A stretch of 64,000 bases of DNA from Helopsaltes ochotensis (GCA_013400155.1 VXBM01000093.1:1478783-1542782), one strand, 5' to 3'. Counted from the first letter of the stretch, positions 12,240 to 24,152 are shown. Notes: generated by a model not told the origin, from the letters alone. Translations and numbers: made by a program.

Positions 12240-13903
12240 GGTATATATTTAGAAATGTGATATTGGTGGGTGTTACTGTAGCTAAAGGAAGCTACAGGAC
12301 ACGAAAAACTACGGCTGCACTTTCCCAGTGTTTTACTGATCTTTGGAGCTAAATTACTGTATACATTGCCACCTCTTTTTTTCAGTTGCATTTATTGAAA
12401 AAAAATTTACAGATTTATATGTCAATAGGACATAATATTGGGACTTCATTAAAATCCAGAAAATTCCCAAACTTGGAAACATTTTCCTCTTGTTACTTCC
12501 TTTTCAAGGGAGTTATTGGTTATAATTTAAAATGTACATACTAAAATAAAACTATGGTTTTGTATTTCACTGAAATTTGCCTTAAATTAGAGAGCTGCAC
12601 TTTATGTAGAGCAGAAGGAAAATCTGTCTTGTGAAGATGGGCTTGCTTCTGCTTGTAAATATTTGAGATAGAGTAAATTATGCATATTTAAGGAGAAATT
12701 GAGTCAGGGGCTGTGTTGGTAGTAGCTGTTTATGAGAGGCTGAGCCTGGAATGGGAGTTTAAAAGCTTCAGCTAAATTTCTGATATTTTCTAAGTATATC
12801 CATGAATAAATTTGGGCCCAGTCAGAGGAAAGCAGGAGGGGTAAGTCATGCCCATCTATAGCAGGATGTATTTTTAAAGGGGAGACTTGAAAGTGTTTTT
12901 ATATCGTGAGCCTACAGGAGCAATTAACTTGCCAAGTGCTTGGGTTTTCACTTCAGCATTCTTTAGGCTTTGCTGTGTTGCATTCAGATTATATTTTGTG
13001 AGATGAGCCTGTCTATTTATTTTTTTTAAATGAACATATTTAATAGCTTTAATAGATGCTTAAGAGGTGAAAGCCTACAGTGCAGCCTGCTGAGCAGCAC
13101 CTGAGCAGTTCATGCCTTAGTGGTGCTCTGACACACTCCAGGAGTGTGAGCAGGTGGGAAGGCCTAGAGAAGACTTGTGAGCTCTTTCCTGACTATTGTG
13201 ACCGTGATCCCTTCTTGGTACCTTTATTTTTTGTCTTTTTGCCAACAGAAGGATGTATAAATCTGTGTAGGCATGTGCAATGGCATCACCATTCTGTACT
13301 GACACATGGTTAGTCAGGTTTCCTTACTAGAGGAGCTTAAAGATCTGTTCATAGTAGTAGATGTAAACACAGAGTATATTTACTACCTTCTGGAACATAG
13401 AAGAATGACTTTTGCAGAGGGGATTCTCTCTTGCAGGCTAGATCAGGGCCAAGTTGGGTGATTTTGCTCACAAATATCACTGATCTTGTTAAGAGTTTTT
13501 TGCATGATTAGTGAGTTGAAGTTGCCCACCTCGCTGAAACATCAGCTTATGAGGAAGTCAGTTCGTAATTGTTGACTTTTATATAACTTTAGACTGGATG
13601 TTTTACCAATTAATTGTATTTTGGAAGTACGAATCAGCAAAGGAATGTACAAATTGGTGCCCTGTTACCCATTTCCTAGGCTTCTTTCACTGTTGCTCTT
13701 CTATCCTGTTTGGGTAATGCAGATGCCACCCAATACGAAAATGCTTTTGATGTGACATTTGAAAATGCCGTATTTAAAAACAAAACCAACCAACCTACCT
13801 TGGCTTTAGAGAGGACAAGAAGCCAACCCTTGCTTCTTGCCACTTCCCATTTTATACACTACTGTATAATTCCTTAACCAAATAAAGAAAAAAAAGCAAT
13901 AAA
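12240..13903 (+). other. EFCAB14: EFCAB14 3' untranslated region with candidate poly(A) signals
   Basis: AT-rich sequence follows the TAG stop. AATAAA hexamers occur near 12545 and at 13881-13886 and 13898-13903. The last two, in an A-rich context followed by a T-rich stretch, are the likely distal polyadenylation signals. The 3'UTR would then be about 1.7 kb, leaving little more than 1 kb to the ATPAF1 promoter region. No coding sequence was seen. Confidence 0.6.
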
Positions 13904-14818
13904 ATGTAACCATTCTGATATTTTATTTGTACATACTGTATCATAGCCATATGCCAGAGTTTGCAAAATATTTTTGGAAGTTTATTTGTATGAAATTTAA
14001 ATCTACCTTAAAATTTAAAAATACTATGGTACCGCTTTGTGAATCTTCCAGCGTTTTGTTGCAGTTTGCTTTACTTTTAGGAGGCTCTTCAGCAGCAGTA
14101 GTGAAAATGCCAGCTAGACCTGATGTGTGCCGTTCCACTGCCTGTTCCCAGGGAGTTCAGCTGGGACACGGCTGCTTTTTAACTTGCATGTCGGGGGCAC
14201 TGTCGATGGCTAATTGGTGTGGTCACTTGTAGAATGGGCTTGTGCTGTCAGACAAAATCCGAGCATCCCTAAGTCCAGCGGTCTCTTCCGTGCCGCAGGC
14301 TGGGAGCACCGGTCCCGTCCCTGCGCGGTCCCTGGTACGCCGCTGCTCTCCATCCCGCATGCTTCCCAAAGCCCTGACTCGGGGCAGGGTTGCTCTGCCG
14401 TGTTTGTTCACAGTGCAGATGAGAAGCCCTGGGTGTAAGTAAATGCTCTCGTCCGGATCACGTCCCTGCCCTTACTCGTGCAGCTGCTGGTGGGGTACCA
14501 GAGGGGCAGCTGGATGCTCTGGGCATTTTGAGAGAAAGGCGATATCTGAGTGAAAGCGAAAGCAATGAAGTAGTGAGAGCAAACTGTAACAGGAAAAGAG
14601 CTGTGCCCAGCCGAGCCTTGCTGTTGTGCTGGGTTCGCTTTCGGGCTGTACCTGTGGGTTTGGGTGAGCACCGTGTACCTACCTCCCCTTGCGGCCACCG
14701 ACCCGGCCGTGCCCAGCGCGCTTGTTGGCTCCGCGGCGCTCCATCATGTAACGCGACTTTTTTCTCAATAAAAGCTCTTTTCCAGCGTCTGGCTCTCCCC
14801 GGTTCTTGGCAGGGGAGG

Positions 14819-15160
14819 NNNNNNNNNNNNNNNNNNNNNNNNNNNNNNNNNNNNNNNNNNNNNNNNNNNNNNNNNNNNNNNNNNNNNNNNNNNNNNNNNN
14901 NNNNNNNNNNNNNNNNNNNNNNNNNNNNNNNNNNNNNNNNNNNNNNNNNNNNNNNNNNNNNNNNNNNNNNNNNNNNNNNNNNNNNNNNNNNNNNNNNNNN
15001 NNNNNNNNNNNNNNNNNNNNNNNNNNNNNNNNNNNNNNNNNNNNNNNNNNNNNNNNNNNNNNNNNNNNNNNNNNNNNNNNNNNNNNNNNNNNNNNNNNNN
15101 NNNNNNNNNNNNNNNNNNNNNNNNNNNNNNNNNNNNNNNNNNNNNNNNNNNNNNNNNNNN
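14819..15160. other. Assembly gap (342 N)
   Basis: This is a run of unknown bases inside the ATPAF1 promoter/exon 1. It hides the start codon and most of the mitochondrial presequence. The sequence immediately after it contains a short GC-rich tandem repeat, which may explain the failed assembly. Confidence 1.
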
Positions 15161-15296
15161 TGCTGGCACCGCCGGCGCGGGGGGTGTTGGCACCGCCGGC
15201 GCGGGCAACGGGAACGGCAGCGGGATCGGGAGAGGCGGCGCTGGAGGAGAACCCCTTCTACGGGAAATACCGGCACAAGATCCAGGAGCTGCGGAG
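15161..15296 (+). CDS. ATPAF1: ATPAF1 exon 1 (partial), end of the presequence and start of the mature protein
   Basis: The readable part begins with an Ala/Pro/Gly/Arg-rich stretch carrying a duplicated block (LAPPARGV, LAPPARAT) encoded by a GC-rich ~24-bp tandem repeat. The conserved start of the mature domain follows (LEENPFYGKYRHKIQELR). The exon ends in phase 2 at AG|GTGGGC. The composition fits a mitochondrial presequence or the linker after it. Confidence 0.85.
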
Positions 15297-18200
15297 GTGG
15301 GCCCTGAGGGAGGCGGCAGGGACAGGCTGGGCGGGCTGTGTTTTGCGAAAGGGCGTGTCTGGGGAGCTCTTTTTTGGAAGAAGACATGTTCTGTTTTAGC
15401 TTTTCGCCCTCATAACAAACTCGATTAGTTTAGGCCGATTGGCTTGAAACGCGCATGTCAGTGAGAGTCGTCTCTCAGCGTGGTCAGCTTGATAAGAGAT
15501 AGTTTCGCGGAAATGAAATTAAAATTTTAAGTTAAGAACATGAATCAGTATCACATTAAACATTTTTAAAGGCCAAATTATGGTAATCATCCAGCACTGC
15601 TCTCCACCTTCGGAAACCACTGGAGCAGGTAAAGAGTATTCCAACTTTGGAAATCACTGGAGAAAGAAAAGAGTATTCCCACTTAAGAGTTTTCTGTCGT
15701 GTTATAAATGAGGATTTGAACAGAAAATGAGTATGCAGAAGTTGGTCTTATTTTAGGTGTAAGTCCATCTGCTGGCAAGGCCACAATGAGAACAGCCCAT
15801 AGAAGAATCATGGTTTCGAATTATCCTGATAAAGATGGATTACCTTACTTAGCAATATAAATCAGTGAAGCAAAAGACTTCACTGACTCTCTCCCAGAAC
15901 CATGGAATGGCTTGGGTTGGAAAGCACCTTAGACATCAACCACTTCCAACCCTCCTGTCATGGGCTGGAACAACTTCCACTAGGACAGGTTGTTCAGAGC
16001 CCCATCCAGCCTGGTCTTGTTGGAATCCAGTGCCAAAACCAGATCCAAATCCTTGGGTCCTGGGAGATATTGTGCAACAGCTTGCACAGTTTCTTAACGG
16101 TGCATTGATTTTTCCTGTTTATTGTCATAATTAAAAACTTAAGATGATTAAACAGCGAACTGGAATGTTTTAGTTACAAGAATTTATGTCCAGTTGGACA
16201 AGGAGCAGGGAGTTGGAATTGAGTGATCTTTATGGGTCCCTTCCAACTGGAGCTGTTCTATTGTTCTGCTGTACTGTTAACAGTCCCTGTTCCAATTTAG
16301 GTCCAGTCCAGATGTGTTTGAATCCCGTATGGAAAAAAGAAGTGAAGTGAAAAAGCAGCCTGTGGGACATTCCAAACAAGGAGAATTTATCAGATGCATG
16401 GAAGAAAAGGCAAGGCAAATTTTCTTTGTAAAGCACATACAATAAACCTATAATGTTATTTTTATAGGATCAGTGTAATGTTACAAACTTGAAGCACCCC
16501 TGTTAGTAGGAACCCAGGAATTTCATTGTGTGATGGCTAAAAGCATTGTTCTGTATTCCTCTGTATTATTTTTTAGACTGTAAATTCCCTGCTTGAAACC
16601 TTCTTTAAGTTTAATTAGTTCCAGATTAGTTTGACCAGAGGAGTGACACAATCCTGCATTTATCATTTTTTAGTGAATGCAAGAAAACTGTTCAATAATA
16701 TTGGATCCAAAATGCATAATAGTTTCCTTTTGACTAATCCTTTCTGGCCTTGAAATTCATAAATCACATTAAGTTTCTGATCTTACTTACTTCACCTAAT
16801 TAAGCACTTATTAAAACACACTGCAGTGATTTTCATGTATCTTGAGCTCCCACTCAGGCTTTTTTGTCAGCAGGCAGGTTATGTGTGGCAGGGAAGGCAA
16901 ATCAATGGTATTAAAGCTGGTGTTAGCTGTAAAACTGAAGAAGAATGTTATCTTGCAGGCAGAAGGCTTGGGCACAAAGGCATCAAAGGGAGGATTCACA
17001 AAGGATAAGGTAAGGGAAAAGAACCCGGGCGTTAGGAGGGGACACGGTGGCAAGGCAAGGGTGTGCACTAACTTGTATTGCCACAGCCAGTGTTTCAGTC
17101 AAGAGCACTGAGAGAAACCTGGTGGTCATTCTGCTGCATTTGAGTGTAAGATCGTGGTTTACTGTTGAGATCCTGTTCAGCCTTAAAACTCTGGCACTCT
17201 GGCTTTTTATTACCCTGTCCCTTCTCTGTGACACCCTGGAAATGCCTTCCAGTTGGGGCATCTGTTCTGATGGGAAGGGTTAAGCTCCTTTTACAGCATG
17301 GAAATACATTTGCAGTGATCAGCCAGCCCAGGGACAAAGAGAATTCTCTTTCACATTCTTTTATTTTGGTAAATATGTAAATCTGCCAAAGAGCACATCT
17401 TTGAGATGACTGAAGGCAAAAGGCTGCAGCTCCTCTTGCAGCTTCAGTAGAGATCTGCACAACTGGAGCAAAGCATGTGCTGAGTCCTGAAAGAATCTAT
17501 TCTGCCTCAGTGTGTGAATCCACTTCTCAGTGTGTTGCTGCTGTATTTTATTTGGCAGTTAAGGGGACTAAGTAACACTATAAATTGAATCAAGTTCCTC
17601 TAGGTTGATTTTGTTCTCTGTAATTGCATCCATTCATTCTGGATTCTTACAAGGTCAGAGAACTGTCATCATGCCAGATTCTTTATGCTTTCTCTTGCAG
17701 ACACTTGATTCAATTCTTAATGTTGAGATGGTGAAAGAAAAATCAGCAGAGGAGATAACACAGGTGATGGATTTAAATGGAATAAACTGCTTCACATCTC
17801 TGCTTAATAGTAATCTACGTGTAAGGATGGAAATTTTGCTTAGACTGAAAAATAAAACACAGCTGTGGATGTATATTTACAAAAAGCATATTCACATGGG
17901 TATCCATAGGAGAAGATAAAGTATTCTCCATCTAGGTAAGTCCTCCTGGGATGTACTGAGAGGTACAGGTACACTGGGTATTGCCATCCTGCTGTGGTGA
18001 AGAAAAAGACTTAACACACAGGAGCACCATGCAGAGACTTATCTTCTGTTGAAAATGTTTTGTATGTTCTTTATTAGAAAAAACACCACCACCAAAAAAG
18101 CCAACCAAAAGTCCTTAGTGTGATTGTTGGGAAAAATGTGAGAAGCACTTCTGGTGGTTAGTAAATACTGAGCCCACTGTTGATTTCTGCTACCTGTCTG

Positions 18201-21200
18201 GAATCTGTCCTTTGGTACATCTGGAACCTTTGGAGAAGTATGTTGCATTAGCAGGAAAGTCAGTCAGGCTTGATGGAAAAATTACTTCCCAAAGTGCTTA
18301 CAAAAGTTAGTTGACATTTTAAAGCATTTAACGTTACTGCTAAATGCTGAACTTTAACTGTATCTCATCTTCTTTGTTTCCTACAGATCTGGAATCAGTA
18401 TTTTTCTGCAAAAGACACAGTTTATGCTGTTATTCCTGTAAGTAGTTCCTCTATAGTTCTGCACTTGAAAAGCCAGCATGCAAAGCTTTCCTTTCCAGCT
18501 GAGATTCTGCTGCTTTTAAAAGCAGTCATTAAAGGAGAGTGAGGTTTCAAGAACAAACTTACTCTCTGGGCTGAGAGATTTTACTGCCCCAAACAAAGGC
18601 ATTTGTTTTCAGAAATGCATACCCCTTTTCTTCCTCACTCAGAGGAGTCTCAATAAATCAAGGACCTTTTTCTGCACACCTGGCTGGAATTTCCAGGCTT
18701 ATTTTAATACAAGCATCCAATACTCTTCACAAGGCCCTAGTGTTTATTAAGTAGCATTTGTATTTTTAGAGTTACTTTTTTTAAGAGCTGCTTGTTTCTT
18801 TGCCCTCTTCCCTGCAGCACGGGTAGCTGCCTCAAGGTTAATGTGGCAGTCCTAGAGCACTTGGCTGGTAACTTGCATGTGGGTAATCACTTAGGACTTA
18901 CTTTCATACATTCACAATTATTGGCAGCATGGTCTTTCTTGAGATTGCAGGGTGTTTCCTGAGATAAGATCATACTTTTTACTCCTGATAACTTTTCCAG
19001 ATGTTAATTGTTCTTAGTTTGCATTAGGCTGAAGGAGGCTTTTTTCACTTTGGGGATTTCTCTTTATTTTTTTCTTCAGGGTCATTCTGTGATTGCAATC
19101 TCTTAAATCTGTCTTTTCACAACTGTGTGTTCCTTGAGTTCTTGATACCTCATTTAGATCTGGGGTCTGATTTGTAATTGTATTTGGCCCTTTGAGCTGC
19201 AGCTGAATTCAGTGTTCTAAATGTGTGATGTGCTGTCTGCTCTGGCAGTGGGAGTGTGGGATCTGAACATGTGGATGTTGTGAAAATAGTTTGACTTGCA
19301 CTTTTACTGTAGCAGAGGGCCAAAGCCAGGGACTCCAGTTAAAATGTTGTAGGTCTTTCGTTAGTGGGGCTGGCACTGTGCTTTAGAGTACTGTTTTAGG
19401 AGGAGTGTTGGAAGCTTTTTAAGACTTCGATGCAAACCAGATCCCAGGCACATTAGGAAGCAGTTCTTGGTGTCATCGAGGGGAAAAATACCTTTTGTCT
19501 TTTGCCAGAAGCTTTTTGTTGGCTGGAAGAAAGGCCTTTTATAATTCTCCCATGCTCAAAAGTACACACGAAGGAATTTCTTGTTGATGAATGGCATATG
19601 TTTTCTTTCCTGAACACCTAAGAGTAGATATTAATATAGTGCTGGGAAGCAAAAAAAAAAAAATTAGGCAAAATATTTGGGGAAACACAGAGAACATGTG
19701 AATGAGATTGCCAGGTTTCATCAGGGGTGACCGAATAGGGTTGTGGTTTTAATTTAAACCTAAGCAATAAATGTGTTATTAAGTGTTTATATGGGCTGCA
19801 TTTTTATACTGAAGAACAGATGACAATGATGTAAATCCACAGTTTGGAGCCAGGGATGTGTTGTTTTGCTCAGCTGTTGACACTACATGATGCAGTGGAG
19901 CAATTACTGAAAGAGGATGTAATGTAAGCCTCAGGCTTGGGGCCCCCACATCCAAGGAATGAAGCTCTGGACCCAAGGATTTTGCTGCTGCACCTTAGTG
20001 ACAGCCTTGTTCAAACGGGATGCTGATGACTTTTAGGTAAATAAGAACTAAATGCAGCTTTCCACACACTCATTGCCATCCGTCCCCGCAGCGGGACCTT
20101 CTCCAGATGGAAGCTGTACCCTCTAAAGGTTAATGAAGTGATTGTTAACAGCTCTGCATCCACGTTTGTGTTGTGAAAATTAAACTTCTCTTTCTCCTTC
20201 CCCCAAGGCAGACAAGTTTGATTTGATGTGGAAGAGAGCCCAGAACTGTCCATCGGTACGTACAGCAGTGCGTGCTTGTAGAGCCGTAATGCTTCTCTTC
20301 AAAGCCTCATCCGTTAACTTTTGAGCCTCCTGTGTTCATACCCATTGTGTCAGCCTGGTTAGTGAAATCCAGGTGTTCAAACACTTGTCCTGGTGCTCAG
20401 ATAAAGCAGTGCCTATTCATAGGTATGAGTCAGTTTGATCTAGACAGAAGAGATGGAGGGTTGAGAGAACAGCAGCTCTGAATCTCCCAGGGAACTGAGA
20501 TTTCACTGGATTGATGGTTAGTCCTACCTACTTCACTTGCCAAGAGCAAGATCAAATGTATCTGGCTTCCCAAGATACTTGGAGATTGGGAAGTTATTTA
20601 TAGCTTGAAGTGCATTTCTGTACAGAGCACTGGCATTCAGTCAGGTATCCTGCAGGATTTTCTGCTCCCATGTTGTCCTTCCCTTGGTGTGGGAAGACAA
20701 GCAAGTCTGTGCCCTGTGGAGCTGGAAATGTCCAGAGAGAAGATGCTTGCTGCCTGTTCTGGAGCAGCTGATAAAATGCCAGGATTAAATGCTCTGCTCC
20801 TTACCTTATATTTGACCATTTCTGCTGTTAGTTTTCTAGGTGAGAACAAAAAGGTCAGTCTGAACGTTCTCTACTCTTGTTTCCTTTTTATGTCTCAAAA
20901 TGCTGATAAAAGTATTTCTCAAGACATTTGCTAGTGAATTAATACTGATAGGGTAATTCTGCTTTATTGTGTGCCTTGAAGTCTGGTTCTTGCTGTCCTG
21001 TCACTTGTGGTGGAGGAAAGAAACACTTTTTTCTGTTGTGGTTCTGTCACTAAAGCACTAATGCTGGAGGCCAGTGTGACACAGGCATCATTTTATTCCG
21101 TGTAAAGGAAAATTGTGGGGTATTTTTTATCATTTCTCTGCAGTTTCTGTATGCTTTGCCAAGAAAAGAAGGCTATGAGTTCTTTGTGGGGCAATGGTCT

Positions 21201-23002
21201 GGAACAGAATTACACTTCACTTCCCTGATAAACGTTCAGGTGAGTGTTTGAGATAAAAAGTTCAAAAAGGATCCAGAAATAGATAATAGCAGCATATTGC
21301 AATATACGGTATTTACTAAATAGTTTAGCCAACAGGTTGTCTAGCTTAACTTGAAAAGAATTATCATGACAAAAGCTGTTCTTAATTATGGTTTAATGGT
21401 ACATTAGTTACAGGTAAATTAGTCAAGTTATGGGTATTAAGTGTATTTCTCATGTGGAGGAGAATGAGGCAGAAATTCAGTAGTCTCAAAACATGAGCAA
21501 GAGCCAAGCTTTTTAGAACTGTTTGTGCAAGCTACTTAAAATAGCAGTAGATGCTGTAAGACGCAATATCTTCCTAAAAATTGTGGGTTCTTTTAAGTGC
21601 AAAATGATCTTTACTCAAGGAAAAAAACAACCTAACTCCGCAAACCCCTTGTTTTCTGTAAATACCAAGAATAATGAACTTCTAATTAGAAGTGACCCTT
21701 AAGCCCTGGGAAGTAACTGCTTCTGTGGCAGTTAATGCTCAAGGTTTTGGAATCAAGCACCCAAATCTGCAGTGGAATGAAAGTTTTTATGGGATGCTGA
21801 CAGGTTTCTTTCTCTCCCTCAGACCCAAGGTGAAACTGCTCCAAGCCAATTGGTCTTGTACCATTATCCTGATCTGCAGAAGGAGAAAGGAATAGTACTA
21901 ATGACAGCAGAAATGGACTCCAAGTTCTTGGTAAGAGAAGTCTGCTCATTGGCTTCCTTCATTTTATGCTGCAACTCCTCCTACAGTTTTGAATTAAAAT
22001 CAAATTACAGTGAAGCCTTTTGAAGACCCTTTGCCAAAGAATGGTCTCACTGTCTTTCTTTATTCTAATGTGTTTAAGGCTAGGGAAAGCCAGAAGGGAA
22101 TCATCAGTCTTCGTTTATTTCAGTTTATGCATTCTTTTTTTTAATCTGGGTATTAGAGTTGATCATTGTAAAAGAACAAAGCTTCTGTTTTTCTTACTAA
22201 CAGAAGCAAATTTTTATGAAAGCTGTTACTACCGGAAAACAAGTTAAAACAGTGTTTTGAAGCTTAATCCTGTTTGTCAAAGCAGGAGACTCCAGAGTTG
22301 GGTGTTCAGTTTGTGCACACCTGTGCTCTTTCCCTCTGTGGGCACACCATTATTGGCATAACTGTACCAGTGCCTGGACTGGTGGCACAGGATGATTAAA
22401 ATATCCCTCCTCTAACTGACCTCCTGACACCCCTTCTGAAACAATGAGCGGAGTAATTAATTGGTAATACTTTTTCCCTGTTGGATCTCAGAAAAAACAA
22501 TCAATCTTTGCAAGTAGGTCAGCTGTAGGAAGGGAAAAATGAGGACGTGGTGCATCTTGGAGGGGGCGGGGATCACAAAAGGCACACTTGGCCTCTGAGG
22601 CAGATGCACAGCAGGAGAGCTGCTAAAACACGCCCTGTTGAAGTGTTGAAGTGTTGAAGTAGGTCAGGAGCCACAGGGAGGGGGTTTGTTAAGAGATTTG
22701 CTGAACTGAGGGGACTGGGAGCTGAGGCAGTAGGGCTGTGGCGTTTCCTTTGCGGCAGGACCCTGGCACAGCCCCGGCCCGAGGGTGGCAGCTCTGTTCT
22801 CTGTCCTCTCTGCCAGGTGGTCCTCGATGCCCAGTGCTTGGCCAGCCAGGTGCAGCTGTTCTATGCCACGGATCGCTCCGAGACCTACGGCTTAGTGGAG
22901 ACCTTCAACCACAGACCCAGTGAATTCAAGTACATGTCAGTTATAGCAGAGCTTGAGCAAAGCGGGCTGGGAAGAGAGATGAGACCTTCTGACAAGTCCT
23001 AG
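15161..23002 (+). CDS. ATPAF1: ATPAF1, mitochondrial F1-ATPase assembly factor 1 (N-terminus lost in gap)
   Basis: ATPAF1/Atp11p is a mitochondrial matrix chaperone that binds free F1 beta subunits before they assemble into the alpha3beta3 hexamer of ATP synthase. Nine exons were read: 15161-15296 (5' incomplete), 16301-16409, 16959-17009, 17701-17763, 18387-18437, 20208-20255, 21144-21239, 21823-21930 and 22817-23002 (TAG at 23000-23002). Phases agree at all junctions. Recognisable family blocks are NPFYGKYRHKIQELR, QPVGHSKQGEF, GGFTKDK, AKDTVYAVIPADKFDL, EGYEFFVGQWSGTELHF, EKGIVLMTAEMDSKF and ETYGLVETFNHRPSEFKYMS. About 281 codons are visible against about 328 in human, so roughly 45-50 residues, mostly the targeting presequence, are missing. 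Intron 2 has a GC donor. Family assignment is secure. Confidence 0.95.
15608..15681. repeat. Two-copy 37-bp tandem duplication in ATPAF1 intron 1
   Basis: Units 15608-15644 and 15645-15681 share the blocks GGAAAYCACTGGAG and AAAGAGTATTCC with a period of 37. A few substitutions separate the two units. Confidence 0.75.
15893..16035 (-). mobile_element. CR1 LINE fragment, minus orientation
   Basis: The + strand reads CCATGGAATGGCTTGGGTTGG, then a segment about a list of CR1 hallmarks: CAACCACTTCCAACC, CATGGGCTGGAACAACTTCC and AGCCCCATCCAGCCTGG. This is the reverse complement of a CR1 element near its 3' end. The copy is short and diverged. Confidence 0.75.
16196..16272 (+). mobile_element. CR1 LINE 3'-end fragment, plus orientation
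   Basis: The stretch AGTTGGAATTGAGTGATCTT, followed by GGGTCCCTTCCAACTGGAGC and a TTCTATTGTTCTGC-like terminus, matches the CR1 3' end read forward. It faces the minus-oriented CR1 fragment 160 bases upstream and ends just before the ATPAF1 exon at 16301. Confidence 0.7.
16410..16958 (+). other. ATPAF1: ATPAF1 intron 2 with non-canonical GC-AG splice sites
   Basis: The exon ends GAAGAAAAG and the intron starts GCAAGG; it closes at TCTTGCAG (16951-16958). Using this GC donor keeps phase 0 and gives a protein segment of exactly the length expected for the family between the QPVGHS and GFTKDK blocks. The nearest downstream GT (TTT|GTAAAG, about 16428) would add six residues with no counterpart in the family. 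Confidence 0.8.
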
Positions 23003-23330
23003 AGCCTGGCCTGGGGTGGAAGGAGCCAGCAGCAGGCAGCGGGTCCTAGGAGGGGTGGTCCAGTGTCTTCTGCTTGACAAATTGGATTTGGCCACAGAAA
23101 GAGTCTGCAGACTTCCTGGGAGAGAGAGTGTAAAGCCTCAGGCACTGATGCAAGATGAGGACTTGGGCCATTTGAACAACAATTGCCAAAAAATGGAGCC
23201 CAGTGTAACTGAGGAGTTACAAATGGAGTACTTCAGTGTAACTTCATCAGAAAGAGCCATTTTCCCTGTCCTGTAACTTCCTGCTGCCTGCTGGATTGTG
23301 GAAATCTGAAATAAAGTAACAGAGGGGGAA
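23003..23330 (+). other. ATPAF1: ATPAF1 3' untranslated region and proximal poly(A) signal
   Basis: The sequence after the stop contains AATAAA at 23310-23315, giving a short 3'UTR of about 330 bases. More distal sites are possible but none stands out before the direct repeat at 23.88 kb. The stretch 23331-23879 shows no gene. Confidence 0.6.
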
Positions 23331-23879
23331 ATGTGTAATGTAAAGGGGCTGTCCTGACATCAGGAAAGAGATGACAACCAATGTTTCTTCTCAGTAAAAG
23401 CATTTTAAATGCCCTCCACCATTATAATTGCATGGTTCAGTGCTTTTTAATCTGTGTGGAATTCATAGAGGCTTGTCCATCAAGAAGAAAGAATAGGAGC
23501 AATGGTCTAAGACAGACACCTCTTTGTTTCTTTCTGAGGTTTCTTACACAGATGTGTATTGTGGTCTGAGCTTTTCTCAGGATTAAAAAACCAGAGTCAC
23601 TAGATTTGTTCTGGGAATTTTATGCTTCTTAATTGATACATTAATTGTATTCTGTTGTGATGTTTCTGTCTTTGAGATGTTGTTTTGGAGCACTATGAAT
23701 ATGGTTTTATTTTTTTAGTATATTTTTAACAGTGTAGAGGAATCATTGCCTGTTTTACAGAATTATTTTTTCTCAGGCTGGCATCTAGTCAGCCAGCACA
23801 CAAATGGCATTTGAAGGAACAAAAAATAACTCTTGTTCCCACTTCAGGGAAGTAATTTTGAGTGGTGTTTTTTTCAACC

Positions 23880-24152
23880 CATCATATTGTAATGAGCTAG
23901 CCGAGACTCCTTTTTCTTCATACGGGAAAAGCCAATTCTTTAGTCATATATTTAATACAGTTTTCACAGATGGTTTTATTCGTGTGCAACACCTATTCAC
24001 CGGTAGTTTTGTTACTACTTCATTTTTTGGTCAGAAGGTGATTTATGTGTACGTGCTAAGATTCAGGTTGTTTACGTTCTTCCTTTATGGGTTCTCATGG
24101 AACAGATCTTATTGTTTACACAGACGCGCTTATTTTTCAACCCAAGAATAGG
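23880..24152. repeat. Left copy of a ~270-bp direct repeat (LTR-like)
   Basis: This copy aligns along its whole length with 25652-25929 in the same orientation, at roughly 85% identity by eye. Shared landmarks are GGGAAAAGCCAATTCTTTAG, TTGGTCAGAAGGTGATTT, GTACGTGCTAAGATTCAGG, GGGTTCTCATGGAACAGATC and TATTTTTCAACCCAAGA. Similarity stops at the TAGG after that block. The two copies flank ~1.5 kb of CpG-rich DNA. A pair of long terminal repeats from an old retroelement is the leading guess, but no retroviral gene is visible between them. Confidence 0.85.

Larger units (their letters stand above)
14230..15350 (+). promoter_or_regulatory. ATPAF1: CpG-rich promoter region of ATPAF1, interrupted by an assembly gap
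   Basis: GC content and CpG frequency rise from about 14.23 kb, stay high up to the N run and continue through exon 1 to about 15.35 kb. This is a typical CpG-island promoter. The transcription start and start codon are probably inside or close to the gap (14819-15160), so no core element can be assigned. An AATAAA at 14767-14772 also lies here. The mammalian gene TEX38 shares this promoter divergently, but no TEX38-like frame was seen on the minus strand. Confidence 0.6.

Noticed and set aside
13881..13903. A-rich end with AATAAA considered as a SINE tail
   Set aside because: Position after the EFCAB14 stop and the downstream T-rich context fit a normal poly(A) signal better; no SINE body was seen.
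14458..15387. Long minus-strand open frame across the first gap
   Set aside because: Its length comes from translating N as open sequence; the readable ends are low-complexity antisense of the ATPAF1 exon and promoter.
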